Shown here piece after piece: positions 5,614 through 9,472 of a stretch of 9,472 nucleotides of DNA. The stretch covers positions 1 through 9,472 of the forward strand of contig NZ_JAVMKF010000020.1 in assembly GCF_031732815.1 (NCBI RefSeq), given 5' to 3'. The number at the start of each line of letters is the position of its first letter. Positions within the stretch are counted from its first letter, which is position 1. The translations under genes were made by a program, and so were the position numbers. The stretch comes from Accumulibacter sp031732815 (GTDB lineage Bacteria; Pseudomonadota; Gammaproteobacteria; Burkholderiales; Rhodocyclaceae). Below the pieces are notes generated by a model. The model saw only the letters and a list, made by a program, of their open reading frames with translations. It searched no databases and was not told the DNA's origin.

Positions 5614-6783
5614 TCAGACCGCGCGCAGGCACTCGGCGATTTCCAGGCGTGCCGCGCGCCACGCCGGGATGACCCCGCCGACGACGCCCATGGCGAGCGC
5701 GAAAGCCATCGCTTGCACGGCGATCGTCGGCGTCAGGACGAAGCGGAAAGCCAGCTCGGCGAAAGTCTGAAAGTTGGTCGTCGAGATGTCGAAAGCCTGC
5801 ATGGCGCTTGCCGCGAGCAGCCCAAGCGCGCCGCCAAGCACCGCGAGCAGCAGTGATTCGCCGAGAAAAGCCAGCAGCACGGCGCTGCGGCGAAAGCCGA
5901 GCGCGCGCAAGGTGCCGATCTCGCCGCTGCGCGCGGCGACCGCGGCAAACATCGTGATCATCGCGCCGACCACCGCACCGATCGAGAAGACGACCGCCAG
6001 CGCGCTGCCGAGCAGACGGATAAAGGTCGCCAGCGCCTCGCTTTGCTCGGCGTAGAAAACGCGTTCCGGCTTCGCTTCGAGCGCCAGCCGAGGATCGTCT
6101 TCGAGCGCCTGGCGCAGGCGGTCGAAGCCGTTCTCGTTGGCCAGGCGCAAGACGACAGTCGAAAACGAGGTCCGCCGGAAAGCCTGCAACATCTGTTCGG
6201 AATCGCCCCAGAGCTCGGAGTCGAAGCCGCTCCGGCCCGCGTCGAGCACACCGACGACGAGCCAGTCGCGGCCCGCGAAGCGCAGCGTCTGCCCCAGGCC
6301 GACGCCTTGAAAACCGGCGACGACAGCGCTGCCGGCGACGATTTCCGAGGTTCCCCGGCGAAACATGCGGCCTTCGCTGAGGCGCACCTGCGGGCGCAGT
6401 TCGCCGCCCGCTTCCGACGTACCGCGCACGGTGACGTTGCTCGGCTTGCCGCTGCCGCGCTTGGGAAGATTGATCAGCACCACCGGCTCGCGGCTGACCA
6501 GCGGACGGCCGAGCGCATCGCTGGCGATTCCCGGCAAGGTTTCGATGATGCCGACCTGTTCGCGGCCGACCGCGCTGTTGATTTCGGCGCCCGCACCCTT
6601 GCGCAGGATGATCACGTTGTCCGCCTGGCCGGTGGCCACCAGCGTTGCGCGAATTCCTTCGCTCATCATCAGCACCGTCGCGAAAACGTAGACGACGAGC
6701 GCCATGCCAAGCGCAGTCAAGCCGGTCGTCACCCGGCGCAGCCAGAGGTTGCGCACGATGTAGGCGAGCGGCAGACGCTTCAC
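5614..6783 (-). CDS. FtsX/MacB-type ABC transporter permease, last gene of the exporter operon
   Basis: This 389-residue inner-membrane permease has the four-helix MacB/FtsX layout: TM1 at about 19-40, a large periplasmic domain (about 41-252), TM2 at about 254-282, TM3 at about 301-328 and TM4 at about 350-375. The cytoplasmic loop after TM2 carries RSGEIGTLRALGF (285-297), the conserved coupling segment that touches the ATPase. TM4 is followed by the PAWRAARLEIAECLRAV end typical of the family. The start is GTG (6783-6781), supported by a strong GGAGGGG at 6796-6790 with a 6-base gap. It is 77 bases downstream of the first permease gene (6861-8018) and is the last gene of the run. Given two different half-permeases and a single ATPase, it probably forms a heterodimer with the upstream permease, as LolC and LolE do. 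Substrate unknown. Confidence 0.9.
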   Translation of the reverse strand: MKRLPLAYIVRNLWLRRVTTGLTALGMALVVYVFATVLMMSEGIRATLVATGQADNVIILRKGAGAEINSAVGREQVGIIETLPGIASDALGRPLVSREPVVLINLPKRGSGKPSNVTVRGTSEAGGELRPQVRLSEGRMFRRGTSEIVAGSAVVAGFQGVGLGQTLRFAGRDWLVVGVLDAGRSGFDSELWGDSEQMLQAFRRTSFSTVVLRLANENGFDRLRQALEDDPRLALEAKPERVFYAEQSEALATFIRLLGSALAVVFSIGAVVGAMITMFAAVAARSGEIGTLRALGFRRSAVLLAFLGESLLLAVLGGALGLLAASAMQAFDISTTNFQTFAELAFRFVLTPTIAVQAMAFALAMGVVGGVIPAWRAARLEIAECLRAV

Positions 6784-6860
6784 CGCCAGCCCCTCCGCGG
6801 CAGCGCTCGCCGCTCGTCAAGCCGCGTCCCCACGGGAGGCCAAGGCGCGCTCACGACGCC

Positions 6861-8018
6861 TCACGCGACATGGCGCAGACCATCGACGATGTCGATCCGG
6901 CTCATTCGCCAAGCCGGCCAGGCGGCGGCGACGCTCCCGACGATCAAGGCGGCCAGCCACTGCAAGGCCATCGTCAAGGCCGACACCTGAAAGACCGGGA
7001 ACAGCGTGCCGGCCGCGCGAGCAAAGGCGGCGGCCAGCGGCAGCGTCGCCGCCACGCCAAGCGCTCCGCCGATCGCGGCAATCAACAGGCTCTCGCCGTA
7101 GAGCAGGCGGACGACGAAGCCTGGTGGAAATCCGAGCGCGCGCAGCGTGGCGTATTCCGCCAGGCGTTCGCGCGCGGTCATCGTCATCGTGTTGGCCATC
7201 ACCGCCATGATGATCACGATGATGATCAGGCTGACCGCCTGAATCGCCACCAGAATCGCCTCGCTCATCGAGACGAAGCTCAACTGGAACGCCTTTTCCG
7301 TCTCGGTCAGCGTTTCCGCCAGCGAATTGGCGAACAGCGCGTCGATGCGCTGCGAAATCAGCGCCGCATTGTTCGGCTCGTCGATTCCGACGATGTACAC
7401 GCCGACCGAGTCGGCTGCCCGCCGCGTGCTCTGGCGCACCGATTCGTTGATCAACGACCAATGCACGAACATCTGGTTTTCGTCGGTCTTCGCGTCCACA
7501 CCGTCGTAGATGGCGCGCAGGTTGAAGGTCCAGGTGCCGGGGTAGATCGTTCCGCGCAAGGGAATCGTGTCGCCGATCCGCCAGCCGAACTTGTTGGCCA
7601 GCCCGCGGCCGACCACCGCCGCCTGCCGGTCGCGCAGGAAAGCCAGTTTCTCGGCGTCGGCGATCACGTACTCCGGGTAAAGCGCCAGGTAGCTCGCCGG
7701 ATCGATGGCGAACTGCGGGAAGAAATTGCGCTCGGTGATGTACACCCCGCCGAACCAGTTGGCCCAACTGATCGCGCGCACCCCGTCGACTGCACGGATG
7801 CGCTGCGCATAGCCGAGCGGCAACTGGAAGGTCAGCGAAATGCTGCTGCGCGTCACCAGGCGGGTGCTCGAACTCGCCTCGACACCGGCGTACCAGGCGT
7901 CGATGATGGTGCGCAACAGGCCGAAGGCGCAGATCGCGACGACCAGTCCGATCAGCGTCAGGACAGTCCGCAGCTTGTGGCGAAAGGCATTCTTCAGCAG
8001 GAGCCGGAGCAGGAACAT
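6861..8018 (-). CDS. FtsX/MacB-type ABC transporter permease, first of two
   Basis: This 385-residue inner-membrane permease begins MFLLRLLLKNAFRHKLRT, the usual cytoplasmic amphipathic start of the family. TM1 spans about 18-38 and a periplasmic MacB-like domain about 40-250. TM2 (about 254-279) is very Ile-rich. The coupling segment RERLAEYATLRALGF is at 284-298, TM3 at about 305-334 and TM4 at about 349-369, ending in PAWRMSRIDIVDGLRHVA. The ATG at 8018-8016 has no obvious Shine-Dalgarno in the 43 bases after the ATPase stop, and an in-frame TGA lies just upstream, so no earlier start exists. Translation may depend on coupling to the ATPase gene. It is clearly diverged from the second permease outside the transmembrane and coupling segments, which favours a heterodimer. 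Substrate unknown. Confidence 0.9.
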   Translation of the reverse strand: MFLLRLLLKNAFRHKLRTVLTLIGLVVAICAFGLLRTIIDAWYAGVEASSSTRLVTRSSISLTFQLPLGYAQRIRAVDGVRAISWANWFGGVYITERNFFPQFAIDPASYLALYPEYVIADAEKLAFLRDRQAAVVGRGLANKFGWRIGDTIPLRGTIYPGTWTFNLRAIYDGVDAKTDENQMFVHWSLINESVRQSTRRAADSVGVYIVGIDEPNNAALISQRIDALFANSLAETLTETEKAFQLSFVSMSEAILVAIQAVSLIIIVIIMAVMANTMTMTARERLAEYATLRALGFPPGFVVRLLYGESLLIAAIGGALGVAATLPLAAAFARAAGTLFPVFQVSALTMALQWLAALIVGSVAAAWPAWRMSRIDIVDGLRHVA

Positions 8019-8061
8019 CGGTCGTCAGGCGCGCTGTTCAGGCGGCTCCGGCCATCACTCG

Positions 8062-8759
<698 letters not shown>

Positions 8760-8763
<4 letters not shown>

Positions 8764-9472
8764 GGCTTCCTCGTCGGCGCAGCGCTGCCGGAGACCGCCA
8801 CGCGGGCGCCCGCTGCCAGCCGCTCGCTCGGCGCCAGAACCAGCAGTTCGCCCGGGCGCAGCGCAGTGCCGGTCACTTCCTGCGCGTCGCCCAGCTTGCG
8901 GCCGAGCGTCACCGGAACGGCTTCGACCGTCTCGCCGACCAGGCGGAAGACCAGCATGCTGCCGGCGCGTTCGGTGATCGCTTTCGGGTTGACCGCGACG
9001 ACCGGCGCCTGGTCGGCGTCACTCGCCGGCTGCGAGAGGAAATTCACCTTCGCACTCATCTCCGGCAGGATGCGCGGGTCGATCTTCTCGAAGCGGATCT
9101 TGGTCACCACCGTCGCTTTCGCGCGGTCCACGGTCGGCACGATGCGGGCGACGCTGCCCCGGAAGCGCGCCTCGGGAATCGCGTCGAGCATGATTTCGAC
9201 CGGCATGTCGACGCGCACGCGCGCGACGTTGCTCTCCGAAACGTCCGCCTCGACTTCGAGCGTACGCATGTCGGCCATCGTCACGACGGCGCCGGAGGTC
9301 CCTGCAGCCGCCGAAAAGGGCGTGATCATGTCGCCGACATTGGCGTTCTTGACCAGGACGACGCCGTCGAAAGGCGCGCGGATCTCGGTGTTGTCGTAGT
9401 TGACCCGCTGTACCGTCGCCTGCGCCTGCGCCTGCGCCTGCGCCGCGCGCGCGCTGCCGATCGCCGCCCGCC
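8760..9472 (-). CDS. HlyD/MacA-type periplasmic adaptor of an ABC exporter (5' truncated by window edge)
   Basis: The open frame continues through the right edge, so the start, the N-terminal membrane anchor or signal and the first half of the hairpin are missing. The visible 236 residues begin with the end of the alpha-helical hairpin (Ala/Gln-rich, including an AQ repeat). The second half of the lipoyl domain follows (NTEIRAPFDGVVLVKNANVGD, around residues 29-48 of the fragment), with the APFDG motif of the family. Next come the beta-barrel domain (LEVEADVSESNVARV through PEMSAKVNFL) and a membrane-proximal domain ending near SGSAAPTRKP. Such adaptors are anchored in the inner membrane and join the exporter to the outer membrane or gather substrate. 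The internal ATG at 9329 is not the start, because conserved lipoyl residues precede it. It is the first visible gene of the four-gene exporter run; no promoter is in view. Confidence 0.9.
9420..9443. repeat. hexamer tandem repeat (CTGCGC x4) inside the adaptor gene
   Basis: Four exact tandem copies of CTGCGC encode, on the minus strand, four Ala-Gln units in the coiled-coil hairpin of the adaptor. A short GC alternation (9445-9454) lies beside it. Because the unit is six bases, gain or loss of a copy would stay in frame and lengthen or shorten the helix by two residues. Confidence 0.8.

Overview
The window reads as ordinary high-GC (roughly two-thirds G+C, judged by eye) chromosomal DNA from a betaproteobacterium. 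The gene content and protein style, with a TypA/BipA of beta/gamma type, an SphA-like outer-membrane protein and DUF294/FtsX-family proteins, would suit a Rhodocyclales organism such as an Accumulibacter- or Dechloromonas-like bacterium. That placement is inferred from protein resemblance; no marker gene proves it. No insertion sequence, phage gene, tRNA, rRNA or CRISPR array was seen.

Layout. Positions 2-361 (+) hold the 3' end of a DUF294-type (putative nucleotidyltransferase/CBS) signalling protein. A small winged-helix-like protein of unknown function (438-713, -) converges on it. It is divergent from typA (931-2778, +), a complete ribosome-associated translational GTPase with its own extended -10 promoter. 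Downstream on the same strand are a 536-residue member of the HpaB/AbfD flavoprotein family (2928-4538) and an outer-membrane beta-barrel of the phenol 'meta-pathway' (MetA_deg/SphA) family (4669-5553). Two palindromes separate these two genes.

The right-hand 40% is a four-gene operon on the minus strand, read from the right edge leftwards. It encodes a HlyD/MacA-type periplasmic adaptor (cut by the window edge), an ABC ATPase of the MacB/LolD type whose TTG start overlaps the adaptor stop, and two diverged FtsX-type permeases. Together they should form one inner-membrane ABC exporter linked to the periplasm by the adaptor. The substrate cannot be told from sequence.

The most unusual element is the HpaB/AbfD-family protein. 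It keeps the sequence style of the 4-hydroxybutyryl-CoA dehydratase branch but appears to lack two of the four ligands of that enzyme's [4Fe-4S] cluster, and it ends in a Cys-rich tail. With the neighbouring outer-membrane protein it could be a small unit for uptake and conversion of an aromatic or acyl substrate. That link rests on adjacency alone. I found no clearly new multi-gene system.
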